A DNA stretch of 64,000 nucleotides from NCBI RefSeq assembly GCF_009754905.2, contig NZ_CP066775.1, forward strand, positions 1,054,001-1,118,000, in the 5' to 3' direction. The translations under genes and the position numbers were made by a program. Positions 45,909 to 54,686 of the stretch are shown here, in pieces; the stretch's first letter is position 1; the number at the start of each line of letters is the position of its first letter. Below the pieces are notes generated by a model. The model did not search any database, had not been told where the DNA came from, and saw only the letters and a list, made by a program, of their open reading frames with translations. This stretch comes from Mucilaginibacter ginkgonis (GTDB lineage: Bacteria > Bacteroidota > Bacteroidia > Sphingobacteriales > Sphingobacteriaceae).

Positions 45909-47233
45909 TGGAAAACGAAGATTACAAAAGAAAATTAAATAGTGTAATACCGGGTGGGGCACATACCTACAGCAGGGGCGATGACCAATATCCAAGTAAT
46001 GCGCCTGCAATTTTGGATCGCGGAAAAGGAGCCTACGTTTGGGACCCGTCGGGTAAAAAATATTTGGATTATGGAATGGCCTTGCGAGCCGTAACATTAG
46101 GATACGCCGACGAAAATGTGAACATGGCCGCTTTTGCACAAATGGAAAAAGGCGTTAACCTTACCAGGGCAACCACTTTAGAGCTTGAGGCTGCCGAGAC
46201 GATGGTTGGTCTAGTTAAAGGAGCTGACATGGTTAAGTTTGCAAAAAATGGATCAAATGTAACCACAGCCGCAGTTAAAATTGCCAGAGCTTATACTGGT
46301 AGAAAATATGTATGTGTGCCTAAACAGCAGCCATTTTTCTCGTTTGATGATTGGTTTATAGGAACCACGCCTATTTTAAAAGGTATCCCGGCAGAACATC
46401 ATTCTACAACACTGGTTTTTGAATACAATAACATCGCATCCCTGGCGGCATTATTTGATGCACATCCGGGTGAAATTGCTGCTGTAATTATGGAGCCTGC
46501 CACTACCTTGCTTCCAACAGTATGCGAAATTGATGGTAAGCAAACTAATTTTCTTAAACAAGTACAATCGATATGTAATAAAAATGGCACTGTGTTTATC
46601 ATTGATGAAATGATTACCGGTTTCAGATGGCACCTAAATGGTGCACAAGCCTATTATGGTATTGAACCAGATATTTCAACCTTTGGCAAGGGAATGGCAA
46701 ATGGATTTGCAGTAGCGGCCCTTGTTGGCAAACGTGAGCTTATGGATGTAGGTAGTATTAATAAGTTGGGCTCTGAGCGCACATTTTTACTTTCTACTAC
46801 TCACGGGGCAGAAATGTGCGGTTTAGGCGCATTTTTAGAAACAGTAAAAACTTACCGAGAACAAAATGTTATTGATCATCTTTGGAATTTTGGAGAAAAG
46901 CTTTTCAATGGCATCAATCAAATTAGTGCCGGTTTAAATATCAAAGATTTCTTTTACATGGATGGAAACCCTGTCTCCATGAACTACGTTGCAAAAGATA
47001 ACGAGGGTGCCGTCTCTTTAGGATTTAGAACCCTATTCTCACAAGAAATGATTAAGAACGGAGTGCTTATTCCTTGGATAGCCCCAAGCTTTATGCATAG
47101 AGAAGAGGAATTAGATTTTACGATGGACGCTGCAGAAAAATCACTTAAAGTCGTTAAACAGGCTTTGAATGAGGGCTTGGAAAAATACCTCGTTGGGCCG
47201 TCGATCAAACCGGTTTTCCGTCAATTCAATTAA
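45908..47233 (+). CDS. Class III aminotransferase (glutamate-1-semialdehyde aminomutase-like)
   Basis: 441 residues from the ATG at 45908 (an in-frame GTG lies one codon earlier). It has VWDPSGKKYLDY, FAKNGSNVTTAAVKIARAYTGR, IIDEMITGFRW and PLP lysine in DISTFGKGMANGFAV. It resembles glutamate-1-semialdehyde 2,1-aminomutase, but the start GGAHTYSRGDDQYP and the C-terminal EEELDFTMDAAEKSLKVV place it with surface-polysaccharide relatives, not heme synthesis. It probably aminates, or moves an amino group on, an open-chain sugar intermediate. Confidence 0.83.
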   Translation: MENEDYKRKLNSVIPGGAHTYSRGDDQYPSNAPAILDRGKGAYVWDPSGKKYLDYGMALRAVTLGYADENVNMAAFAQMEKGVNLTRATTLELEAAETMVGLVKGADMVKFAKNGSNVTTAAVKIARAYTGRKYVCVPKQQPFFSFDDWFIGTTPILKGIPAEHHSTTLVFEYNNIASLAALFDAHPGEIAAVIMEPATTLLPTVCEIDGKQTNFLKQVQSICNKNGTVFIIDEMITGFRWHLNGAQAYYGIEPDISTFGKGMANGFAVAALVGKRELMDVGSINKLGSERTFLLSTTHGAEMCGLGAFLETVKTYREQNVIDHLWNFGEKLFNGINQISAGLNIKDFFYMDGNPVSMNYVAKDNEGAVSLGFRTLFSQEMIKNGVLIPWIAPSFMHREEELDFTMDAAEKSLKVVKQALNEGLEKYLVGPSIKPVFRQFN

Positions 47234-47263
47234 CAGTATTAAAGTAGATATCTCCTATATTCA

Positions 47264-48001
47264 ATGTTTTCTGTAAAAGACAAAGTTGTAGTTGTTACCG
47301 GGGGTAACGGGCTTCTGGGTCAGCAAATAGTTATGAGCTTGAGAGCAGAGGGCGCTACAGTAATCAGTGCCGATATACATTTCAATAAAATAACGGAAAA
47401 CGATGTAGTTGTTGATATTACTAATAAAGACACTATCGAAGAATGCATTGCTTCAATTTATTCAAAGTATGGCAGGCTTGATGGCTGGGTAAATAACGCT
47501 TATCCCAGAACTCAAGATTGGGGTAATAAATTGGAGGATATTGCTTTTGAATCATGGAGAAGTAATGTGGATATGCACTTGAATGGTTATTTTTTGTGCT
47601 GCCAGTTGGTGCTGAAAGCAATGAAACAACAAGGCTTTGGTTCCCTTATCAATATGTCATCAATTTATGGACTGGTTGGTCCGGACTTTTCGGTTTATGA
47701 GGGTACAGAAATGACAATGCCCGCTGCATATGCGGCAATAAAAGGTGGATTGACTAATTTAACAAGATATCTGGCCTCATATTACGGTCCTGCTCAGGTA
47801 CGGGTGAATACAGTGTCTCCGGGAGGGATTTTTAACAACCAACCAACAGAATTTGTGGCAAAGTATGAATCTAAAGTGCCGATGAAACGAATGGGAAGCC
47901 CAAAAGATATTGTGGCGGCAGTGCATTACCTATTGTCTGATGAGGCGTCATATGTTACGGGCCATAACTTGATAGTTGATGGTGGGTGGAGCGTAATTTA
48001 A
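47264..48001 (+). CDS. Short-chain dehydrogenase/reductase (PtmA-like)
   Basis: 245 residues. NAD(P)-binding VTGGNGLLGQQIV, conserved WVNNAYPRTQ, catalytic Ser in INMSSIYGLVG, and Tyr-x-x-x-Lys in AAYAAIKGG. C-terminal ASYVTGHNLIVDGGWSVI is typical of classical SDRs. Close relatives named PtmA occur in flagellar glycan loci of Campylobacter next to neuB-like genes. It would oxidise or reduce a sugar carbonyl in module A. Confidence 0.87.
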   Translation: MFSVKDKVVVVTGGNGLLGQQIVMSLRAEGATVISADIHFNKITENDVVVDITNKDTIEECIASIYSKYGRLDGWVNNAYPRTQDWGNKLEDIAFESWRSNVDMHLNGYFLCCQLVLKAMKQQGFGSLINMSSIYGLVGPDFSVYEGTEMTMPAAYAAIKGGLTNLTRYLASYYGPAQVRVNTVSPGGIFNNQPTEFVAKYESKVPMKRMGSPKDIVAAVHYLLSDEASYVTGHNLIVDGGWSVI

Positions 48002-48023
48002 TATTGAATTACAAACGATAGTT

Positions 48024-49313
48024 ATGGGGTTTACTTCAAAGCTTAAAAAGCTTGTTCCTGCCTTAAAGGCGAAAGATACCATCGATGAAATGACAGTTTG
48101 TGATGTGCTGTTACTTTGTAACGATGCGGACAGGGGCGACTTAAAGTTTGGGCTTCCATATTCTAAACTGTTAGACTCCGTTCAGGAAGATCTTACCGCA
48201 AGAGGTTATAATTGCAAGCAGTTTGCACCTCCGTTGTCAACTATTGTAGGAGATTTGGCTTGGGCAAAGCCATATTCGGCCACCAGGCTTTTTTTATCAG
48301 TTTATCTTTCCGGCAAACTAAAAAACCTGTTTAACAAGATATCCAATAAAAGCACACTTCCTGCAGGTTACGCTGAGAGATACATTTATAAAAAGGTGTT
48401 AGAAATGACAAGGCCTCAAATGGTCATTGTAATTGGTGCTCCTGCGGCACTTTGTCAAGAGGCAAGGAAACTAAGCATTCCGGTAATGGAATTGCTCCAC
48501 GGAATTGGTTATGTGGGCATTAAATGGAATTGGGATAAGGAACCGGTAGGAAATCTGCCGACACATATTTTATCTCTTGACCCTGTAAGTTCAGAGTCAT
48601 TTTCACCATTAAAGGAAAAAGGCATCCAAATCATTGAAATTCCACACCCTTGGTATATTAGATTTAATGAGGACGCGGAAAGTCAGGAAAATATCGACCC
48701 TAAATGGCTAGAAAAACCAACCAGCATTCCTAAAGATAAAAAGATAATTCTGTTGTCACTAACCTGGGGTTATGATGGGGATCATGGCCCTTATGATCAT
48801 TTTGCTAATATTCTACCCAATGGCCTGATTTACGACGAAGTCTTACAAGTTATTAGAGAGACCAGAGATGATGTGTTTTGGTGTATCAGACGGCATCCCG
48901 TCCAATCAAGAAATAAGAAATATGATTACCAAATACCTTTTCTTAATCAACTCGTCGCTGAATGTCCAAACTGCGAGTGGGAGGAAAGCACCAATAGTAC
49001 GTTGCATTCGATTCTGCCTGTATGCGACGGAAACATTGCTATGTTTAGTATGACGGTTTATGAAGCTGCCGCAGTAGGTGTAAAATCATTGATGCTTTGT
49101 CCCACGGCGATGGAAGGCAATATTAATGGCGATTTTTTTCCGGATCTGGAAAAATCGGGTTATTTGATCAAAGCTGAACCGAATGTTGAAGTTATTCGCA
49201 AGTGGGTTGCAAATGTTAAAAAGGGTAAGCCTTTTTCTTTTACTAACTCCACTGCGGAGAGCTGGAATTCTTTACTTATGGAAATGAAACCTAAAAGATT
49301 GACCGAGAGATAA
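48024..49313 (+). CDS. GT-B-like surface-carbohydrate transferase
   Basis: 429 residues, no membrane helices. The N-terminal half has VLLLCNDADRGDLKFGLPYSKLLD and MELLHGIGYVGIKW; the C-terminal half has VFWCIRRHPVQSR and AMFSMTVYEAAAVGVKSLML, the RxHP and S-x-x-x-x-E pattern seen in GT-B capsule and CDP-glycerol or polysialyl-type transferases. As it directly follows the module A genes, it is the best candidate to transfer that CMP-activated sugar. I cannot name the family with certainty. Its TAA shares a base with the wzx ATG. Confidence 0.6.
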   Translation: MGFTSKLKKLVPALKAKDTIDEMTVCDVLLLCNDADRGDLKFGLPYSKLLDSVQEDLTARGYNCKQFAPPLSTIVGDLAWAKPYSATRLFLSVYLSGKLKNLFNKISNKSTLPAGYAERYIYKKVLEMTRPQMVIVIGAPAALCQEARKLSIPVMELLHGIGYVGIKWNWDKEPVGNLPTHILSLDPVSSESFSPLKEKGIQIIEIPHPWYIRFNEDAESQENIDPKWLEKPTSIPKDKKIILLSLTWGYDGDHGPYDHFANILPNGLIYDEVLQVIRETRDDVFWCIRRHPVQSRNKKYDYQIPFLNQLVAECPNCEWEESTNSTLHSILPVCDGNIAMFSMTVYEAAAVGVKSLMLCPTAMEGNINGDFFPDLEKSGYLIKAEPNVEVIRKWVANVKKGKPFSFTNSTAESWNSLLMEMKPKRLTER

Positions 49314-50593
49314 TGGTTAAGAAACTGATAAAATCCTCACTTTTTAAATCTGCGGGAATATACGGAGGCACCAATATCATCAATGCTGCCATACCTTTTT
49401 TAATGATGCCGATATTGACCCGCGCGCTTAACCCGAGTGATTACGGTGTTGTCGCAATGTTTAGTGTTCTGCTAAGTTTTACCGCGCCATTTATTGGCGT
49501 ATCTGCTAACGCAGCTATAGGAAGGCAATATTTTAATAAAGATCAGGTTGATTTGAAGGTTTATATTGTCAACTGCTTTTTGATATTATTTGTTAGCACG
49601 TTTGTTGTCGCAGTTGTTTTTCTAGTTTTCGCAGGGCCTATAGCCAAACTCTCGGAATTTCCCAAAACATGGATTTGGTACGTTATTTTGACCTCTTTCT
49701 GTACGTTTATAAGTTCCATTACTACAACTCTGTGGCAAGTTCAATCCAAATCGATCCCATATGGGGTGTTTCAAATTTCTAATACATTTATCAACGTACT
49801 TTTTAGCTTAGCTTTTGTGTTATTATTAAAGTGGAGTTGGCAGGGCAGGATACTTGCACAGGTCTTTACCAGCATTATTTTCGCTGTTATATCCATTTAC
49901 ATCTTATATAGAAATAAATGGTTCAAATTTGAATACAACAAGCAATATTTTAACAACGCGTTGCAGTTTGGCATGCCTTTAATTCCACACACGTTAGGCG
50001 CAGTTATCATGACAATGTCAGATCGTGTATTTATCACTAAAATGGTAGGGCTTAACGCTACCGGTTTATATGCTGTTGGATACGCTTTAGGCAATATAAT
50101 CGGCTTTGTTGAAAATTCTTTTAATCTTGCATACATACCATGGTTGTACGATAAACTGAATTATGTTGATTACCAGTTCAAAAGAAAAATTGTAAAATTC
50201 ACCTACCTATATTTTGGAATCATCATTTCTCTGGCGCTCATAATGTCATTTATAGCACCTTATTTCTTAAGTTTTTTTGTAGGAGAAAAATTTAAGGGAG
50301 CGACAATCTTTGTATTTTGGATTGCAATGAGTTTTGCCTTTAGTGGGATGTATAAAATGGTGGTAAACTACATTTTTTACACCCAAAAAACCGGTTACCT
50401 GGCGTGGATCACATTCTCTAGCGCGGCGGTAAATTTGCCTTTAAATTATTTTCTTATTAAAAGGTATGGCGCTGTAGGCTCTGCGATGGCTACCGCTTTT
50501 GTTAGCATTTTCTTTTTCGTACTAACCTGGATCTTGTCTAATAAGGTTTATAAAATGCCGTGGCTTTTATTTAAGAGAGTTCCGGTGGCTTAA
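49313..50593 (+). CDS. wzx: Wzx-type polysaccharide flippase
   Basis: 426 residues with about 12 membrane helices. The start SSLFKSAGIYGGTNIINAAIPFLMMPILTRALNPSDYGVVAM is the typical Wzx/MVF-fold N-terminus. It moves undecaprenyl-diphosphate-linked repeat units across the inner membrane for Wzy-dependent assembly. Overlaps the preceding gene by 1 bp and ends the first operon. Confidence 0.93.
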   Translation: MVKKLIKSSLFKSAGIYGGTNIINAAIPFLMMPILTRALNPSDYGVVAMFSVLLSFTAPFIGVSANAAIGRQYFNKDQVDLKVYIVNCFLILFVSTFVVAVVFLVFAGPIAKLSEFPKTWIWYVILTSFCTFISSITTTLWQVQSKSIPYGVFQISNTFINVLFSLAFVLLLKWSWQGRILAQVFTSIIFAVISIYILYRNKWFKFEYNKQYFNNALQFGMPLIPHTLGAVIMTMSDRVFITKMVGLNATGLYAVGYALGNIIGFVENSFNLAYIPWLYDKLNYVDYQFKRKIVKFTYLYFGIIISLALIMSFIAPYFLSFFVGEKFKGATIFVFWIAMSFAFSGMYKMVVNYIFYTQKTGYLAWITFSSAAVNLPLNYFLIKRYGAVGSAMATAFVSIFFFVLTWILSNKVYKMPWLLFKRVPVA

Positions 50594-50924
50594 CGTCCGG
50601 TGTCTAAAAATTGCATTTTTAAATTTATAACGCAATGATTTTGTTATCCTATCTTTTCAAATCACTCGTTATAGGTAGCCCGCATTTCTTTGGGTGCTAC
50701 TAAGGTCATATTTCGCGACCGCCTACGTCCTTAATTGCTTTCAGGATCGACTATTAAAGCTGACTTTTATAAACCACAGGCGTTTAGCGCCCCCGATTTT
50801 TGCAAAGTCATCAGCACAAATCCCGCATAGCTAATCATATTTAGCAATTACTTTATGACGCTATTATAATCTCAATGGTACAAGTTGGTTGTTTTTTATA
50901 AATATTATTTGAGCCTTAGCCACG

Positions 50925-50955
50925 AATAACGGCGTTTAGTTAGCCGTTATTTTTA
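50925..50955 (+). terminator. Terminator-like hairpin downstream of wzx
   Basis: AATAACGGC (50925-50933), 9-base loop, GCCGTTATT (50943-50951), then TTTTA. Position 330 bp after the wzx stop is far, but the stem plus T run fits a terminator. Confidence 0.55.
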
Positions 50956-51021
50956 TAATAATGAAAAGTTATTTAATCTGGAGTAAGCATCATTTAATGA
51001 GGTAATACTTAAAAATTTAAA

Positions 51022-51052
51022 TTTCAGACTTAAGAGCGTTTTATTAGATTTG
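51022..51052 (+). promoter_or_regulatory. Promoter of the wzz-led operon
   Basis: TTTC at 51022-51025 (one change from TTTG), 19 bp, then TAGATTTG (51045-51052), a perfect TAnnTTTG. The wzz ATG is 60 bp further on. Confidence 0.6.
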
Positions 51053-51111
51053 CAAACTCATTTAGCGTTAACAAAATTTATTAATGAGCTTCTGGAATTA
51101 GGTTTCTTTAA

Positions 51112-52209
51112 ATGCCTGACATAAATTATCCTAAAAATTTTGAAAGCAAAGACGAGATCTCTTTCAAAGAAATTTTCGCGAAACTGAAGTTGTTGAAAAT
51201 CCGCATTTTAAAAAGCTGGATCACTATTTTTATCTGTGCATTTATATTTGCCGGATTGGGGTATGGATACTCCCTATTAAAAGGTAAAAAATATGTAGCT
51301 ACCACAACTTTTGTCTTGGAGTCCCCGGAAGGCGGCGGTAGTAATCTGGGCCAATTTGCCGGTATTGCTTCTATGGCGGGGCTGGATGTAGGCGGAAACA
51401 TTGGCGGCTTATTTCAGGCCGATAACATCCTTGAACTCTACAGGTCAAGAAAGATGTTAAAGGAAACTTTATTGAGTCCGCTAAAAAGTGACACATCTTC
51501 TTTAATAGGCGATAGGTTTGTAAGAATTAACCATTGGGAAAAGCTTTTGAAATCAGATTCGGTATCTGTGAACTTTCGCGATGCATTAAATCTGGATAGC
51601 TTACCACCTAAAAAACAGGTTGTGCTTAACAGGCTCATAACAGCTATGGCATCTAATATTGATGCGAAGTGTTTAACGGTTGATAAGCCAAATAAAAAAA
51701 GCAGCGTGATTAACATTTCTGTTAGTTCCACAGATGAAATTTTTTCAAAGGAATTTAATGACAGGTTGGTTGAGAATGTCAACAATTTCTATATAAAAAC
51801 TAAGACGTCTAAAGCCCTACAAAGTGTTACGGTCTTTAAACAACAAGCAGATTCTGTAAGGAACATTTTAAATAGTTCTTTATATAATGTTGCTGCTGTT
51901 ACAGATGCAACTCCCAATCTAAATCCTACTAAGCAGGTTTTACGTGTCCCTATTCAAAGGTCACAGGTTAACGCCGATGCCAATAAAGCAATGCTGGCAG
52001 AGATGGTTAAAAACCTGGAAGCGTCGAGAATGATGCTACGGCAAGAAACTCCATTAATTCAAATAATTGATAAACCGGTTTATCCGTTGCAGACCGTGGA
52101 GCTTGCTCGGCTTTTCGGAGTGATATTTGGATTCATTATAGGTATTGTATTTGCCTTGGTTTTAATAAGTATAAGATTTGTGTTTACCGATATTCTAAAA
52201 AATGACTGA
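51112..52209 (+). CDS. wzz: Wzz-type polysaccharide chain-length regulator
   Basis: 365 residues with two membrane helices: about 37-58 (SWITIFICAFIFAGLGYGYSLL) and near the C-terminus (LFGVIFGFIIGIVFALVLISI). The periplasmic domain between them contains a Gly-rich stretch (GGGSNLGQFAGIASMAGLDVGGNIGG) and helices. The Pro-rich IIDKPVYPLQTVE before the second helix is typical of Wzz. It controls polymer length made by Wzy. No tyrosine-kinase domain is attached. It overlaps the next gene by 8 bp. Confidence 0.88.
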   Translation: MPDINYPKNFESKDEISFKEIFAKLKLLKIRILKSWITIFICAFIFAGLGYGYSLLKGKKYVATTTFVLESPEGGGSNLGQFAGIASMAGLDVGGNIGGLFQADNILELYRSRKMLKETLLSPLKSDTSSLIGDRFVRINHWEKLLKSDSVSVNFRDALNLDSLPPKKQVVLNRLITAMASNIDAKCLTVDKPNKKSSVINISVSSTDEIFSKEFNDRLVENVNNFYIKTKTSKALQSVTVFKQQADSVRNILNSSLYNVAAVTDATPNLNPTKQVLRVPIQRSQVNADANKAMLAEMVKNLEASRMMLRQETPLIQIIDKPVYPLQTVELARLFGVIFGFIIGIVFALVLISIRFVFTDILKND

Positions 52210-53473
52210 TCATAAAATTGCTGTTATAGGGCTTGGTTATGTTGGACTACCTCTTGCTATTGAGTTTGGCAAACTTTACAAGACAGTAGGCTTTGACATT
52301 GACCAAAGCAGGATTAATGAATTAAACAATGGGTACGACAGAACCAAAGAGGTTGAAGATAGCTTCCTTTCAGAACTGTCGGCTAAAGATTCATTGATAA
52401 CCTTCTCATGTGATATTTTAGATATTAAACATTGTAACGTTTTTATTGTAACAGTTCCTACGCCTATCAATACATTTAAAGCGCCGGATTTAACCCCTTT
52501 ACTGAAAGCATCAGAGATGTTAGGGAAGGTGTTAAAAAAAGGTGATATAGTTATATATGAGTCAACTGTCTATCCCGGTTGTACAGAAGAGGACTGCGTG
52601 CCGGTCTTGGAAAAGTTTTCTGGTCTCAAATTCAACAGTGATTTCTACTGCGGTTATTCTCCGGAGCGGATCAATCCGGGTGATAAGGTAAACACCCTAA
52701 CTAAAATCAAAAAGGTTACTTCGGGCTCCAACGATGAAGTTGCCGAAATAGTTGATACTTTATATAAAAGTATCATTACTGCCGGAACGCACAAAGCGTC
52801 CAGTTTAAAAGTTGCCGAGGCTTCTAAAGCGATCGAGAACGCCCAGCGTGACATAAATATTTCTTTTGTAAATGAGTTGGCGCTCATATTTGATCGCATT
52901 GGCATTGATACATCTGAGGTAATTGAAGCGGCCGGTACAAAGTGGAATTTTTTGAAATATAAACCAGGCCTTGTGGGCGGGCATTGTATCGGTGTTGATC
53001 CCTATTACCTCGCTCACAAAGCAGAATCATTGGGTTATCATCCCCAGGTAATACTTTCCGGTCGTAGGGTGAATGACAACATGGGTATGTTTGTAGCCAG
53101 CAAAGTCATAAAATTAATGATTAGCAAGGGGCAAAAAATTCAAGGCGCTAAGGCACTAATTTTAGGTGTAACCTTTAAAGAAGATTGTCCGGATATTAGA
53201 AACTCAAGGGTGATTGACATTTATAAAGAACTTGAGCAGTATGGTGTTATGATAGATGTTTATGACCCACATGCAAATGCGCAGGAAGTAGCTGACGAAT
53301 ACCATATTAACTTGCTCGATAATATTTCTGCTAAATATGATGCTATAGTTCTGGCGGTAAGTCACAAAGAGTTTTTAGATTTAAACTTAAAGGACCTTAA
53401 AAACGGAGAGCACGCAGTAATTTTCGATACCAAGTCATGTCTTGACCGTACTGTTATTGACGCGCGCTTATAG
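52202..53473 (+). CDS. UDP-N-acetylhexosamine 6-dehydrogenase (WbpA/WbpO/TviB family)
   Basis: 423 residues. NAD-binding IAVIGLGYVGLPLAIEFG, YESTVYPGCTEEDCVP, and catalytic Cys262 in GLVGGHCIGVDPYYL are intact. It oxidises C6 of a UDP-N-acetylhexosamine twice to give the uronic acid. With the WbpB/E/D-like genes downstream the likely substrate is UDP-GlcNAc, yielding UDP-GlcNAcA, but UDP-GalNAc or UDP-ManNAc cannot be excluded from sequence alone. Confidence 0.9.
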   Translation: MTDHKIAVIGLGYVGLPLAIEFGKLYKTVGFDIDQSRINELNNGYDRTKEVEDSFLSELSAKDSLITFSCDILDIKHCNVFIVTVPTPINTFKAPDLTPLLKASEMLGKVLKKGDIVIYESTVYPGCTEEDCVPVLEKFSGLKFNSDFYCGYSPERINPGDKVNTLTKIKKVTSGSNDEVAEIVDTLYKSIITAGTHKASSLKVAEASKAIENAQRDINISFVNELALIFDRIGIDTSEVIEAAGTKWNFLKYKPGLVGGHCIGVDPYYLAHKAESLGYHPQVILSGRRVNDNMGMFVASKVIKLMISKGQKIQGAKALILGVTFKEDCPDIRNSRVIDIYKELEQYGVMIDVYDPHANAQEVADEYHINLLDNISAKYDAIVLAVSHKEFLDLNLKDLKNGEHAVIFDTKSCLDRTVIDARL

Positions 53474-53479
53474 TTCAAA

Positions 53480-54682
53480 ATGCAATCCGAAAAATACGAT
53501 ATTATTGTCATTGGAGCTGGTTTGGTTGGTCTGTCAACTGCATACCATTTAAAACTTAACAATCCACAACTGAAAGTTCTTATCCTTGAAAAAGAAGGTA
53601 AAGTTGCTCAACATCAATCAGGTAACAATAGTGGCGTAATACATAGCGGAATTTATTATAAGCCAGGTAGTTTAAAATCGCAAACTTGTATTTCCGGTTA
53701 CACATCTTTACTGCATTTCGCTGAAAAAAATGAGATTCCGTACGAAATTTGCGGAAAGATAATTGTGGCTACTTCAGCAAACGAAATTGAGTCATTAAAT
53801 AATATTTACGATAGAGGTGTTAAAAACGGACTGGTTGGTATCAGAAAGATAAACGCTGATCAGAGTAGGGAACTGGAACCTCATTGTGCGGCCATTGCGG
53901 GTATTCATGTGCCCCAAACAGGTATAATAGATTATCCTAAACTTGCCGTTACATTACAAGATCTTTTCCAAAATCAATACGGTGGTGTCATAAAGCTTAA
54001 TAGCAAAGTAAATAAAATCACAGACTATAATGATCATATAGTTATTGAAACAAATGACGGCACCTATACGGCCGACAGAATAATAACCTGCGCCGGACTT
54101 TTTTCTGATAGGATTGCAAACTTAACGGAGAAGTACAATGACTTGCGCATAATTCCCTTCAGAGGTGAATATTATAAACTCAAGGCTGACAAGCAGTACT
54201 TGATAAAGAATTTGATTTACCCTGTTCCGAACCCCGAATTTCCTTTTCTTGGGGTACACTTTACGCGCATGATCGGCGGGGGTGTAGAAGCCGGGCCCAA
54301 CGCCGTACTAGCTTTTAAGCGAGAAGGTTATAAATTTAGCGACGTTAATTTGAAAGATATTGCTGAAACAGTTACTTGGCCGGGATTTTGGAAAATAATA
54401 GCCAAATACGGGAGTATTGGAATTGGAGAGATATACAGATCGTTATCTAAAGACGCATTTGTAAAAGCGCTGCAAAAGTTAGTTCCGGAAATCAAAACAG
54501 ATGATTTGGAAGAAGGTGGGGCCGGAGTTAGGGCGCAAGCATGTAACAGAAGCGGCTTTCTCATCGATGATTTTAATATACTCCAAAGTAAAAGGATAAC
54601 CCATGTCAGAAATGCCCCATCGCCCGCAGCGACATCTTCTTTAGCGATCGGAAAACTTATAAGTGAAAAAATTACAGATTGA
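53480..54682 (+). CDS. lhgO: L-2-hydroxyglutarate oxidase
   Basis: 400 residues, FAD-dependent oxidoreductase of the LhgO/DAO family. DIIVIGAGLVGLSTAYHL binds FAD, followed by HQSGNNSGVIHSGIYYKPGSLK, a hallmark of LhgO, and C-terminal NAPSPAATSSLAIGK. It oxidises L-2-hydroxyglutarate to 2-oxoglutarate and passes electrons to the quinone pool. It sits 6 bp after the UDP-sugar dehydrogenase and 4 bp before the WbpE-like aminotransferase, which is unexpected for a central-metabolism repair enzyme and points to recycling of a by-product of the WbpB-like step. Confidence 0.88.
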   Translation: MQSEKYDIIVIGAGLVGLSTAYHLKLNNPQLKVLILEKEGKVAQHQSGNNSGVIHSGIYYKPGSLKSQTCISGYTSLLHFAEKNEIPYEICGKIIVATSANEIESLNNIYDRGVKNGLVGIRKINADQSRELEPHCAAIAGIHVPQTGIIDYPKLAVTLQDLFQNQYGGVIKLNSKVNKITDYNDHIVIETNDGTYTADRIITCAGLFSDRIANLTEKYNDLRIIPFRGEYYKLKADKQYLIKNLIYPVPNPEFPFLGVHFTRMIGGGVEAGPNAVLAFKREGYKFSDVNLKDIAETVTWPGFWKIIAKYGSIGIGEIYRSLSKDAFVKALQKLVPEIKTDDLEEGGAGVRAQACNRSGFLIDDFNILQSKRITHVRNAPSPAATSSLAIGKLISEKITD

Positions 54683-54686
54683 CTTT

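Larger units (their letters stand above)
50594..51111. other. 518-bp intergenic region between wzx and wzz
   Basis: No gene is seen. It contains a terminator-like hairpin at 50925-50955 and a promoter at 51022-51052, which divide the locus into two transcription units. The first 300 bp show nothing I can name. Confidence 0.5.

Noticed and set aside
45908..47233. Heme-pathway glutamate-1-semialdehyde aminomutase (hemL)
   Set aside because: The N-terminus and context are those of surface-polysaccharide aminotransferases; no other heme genes are near.
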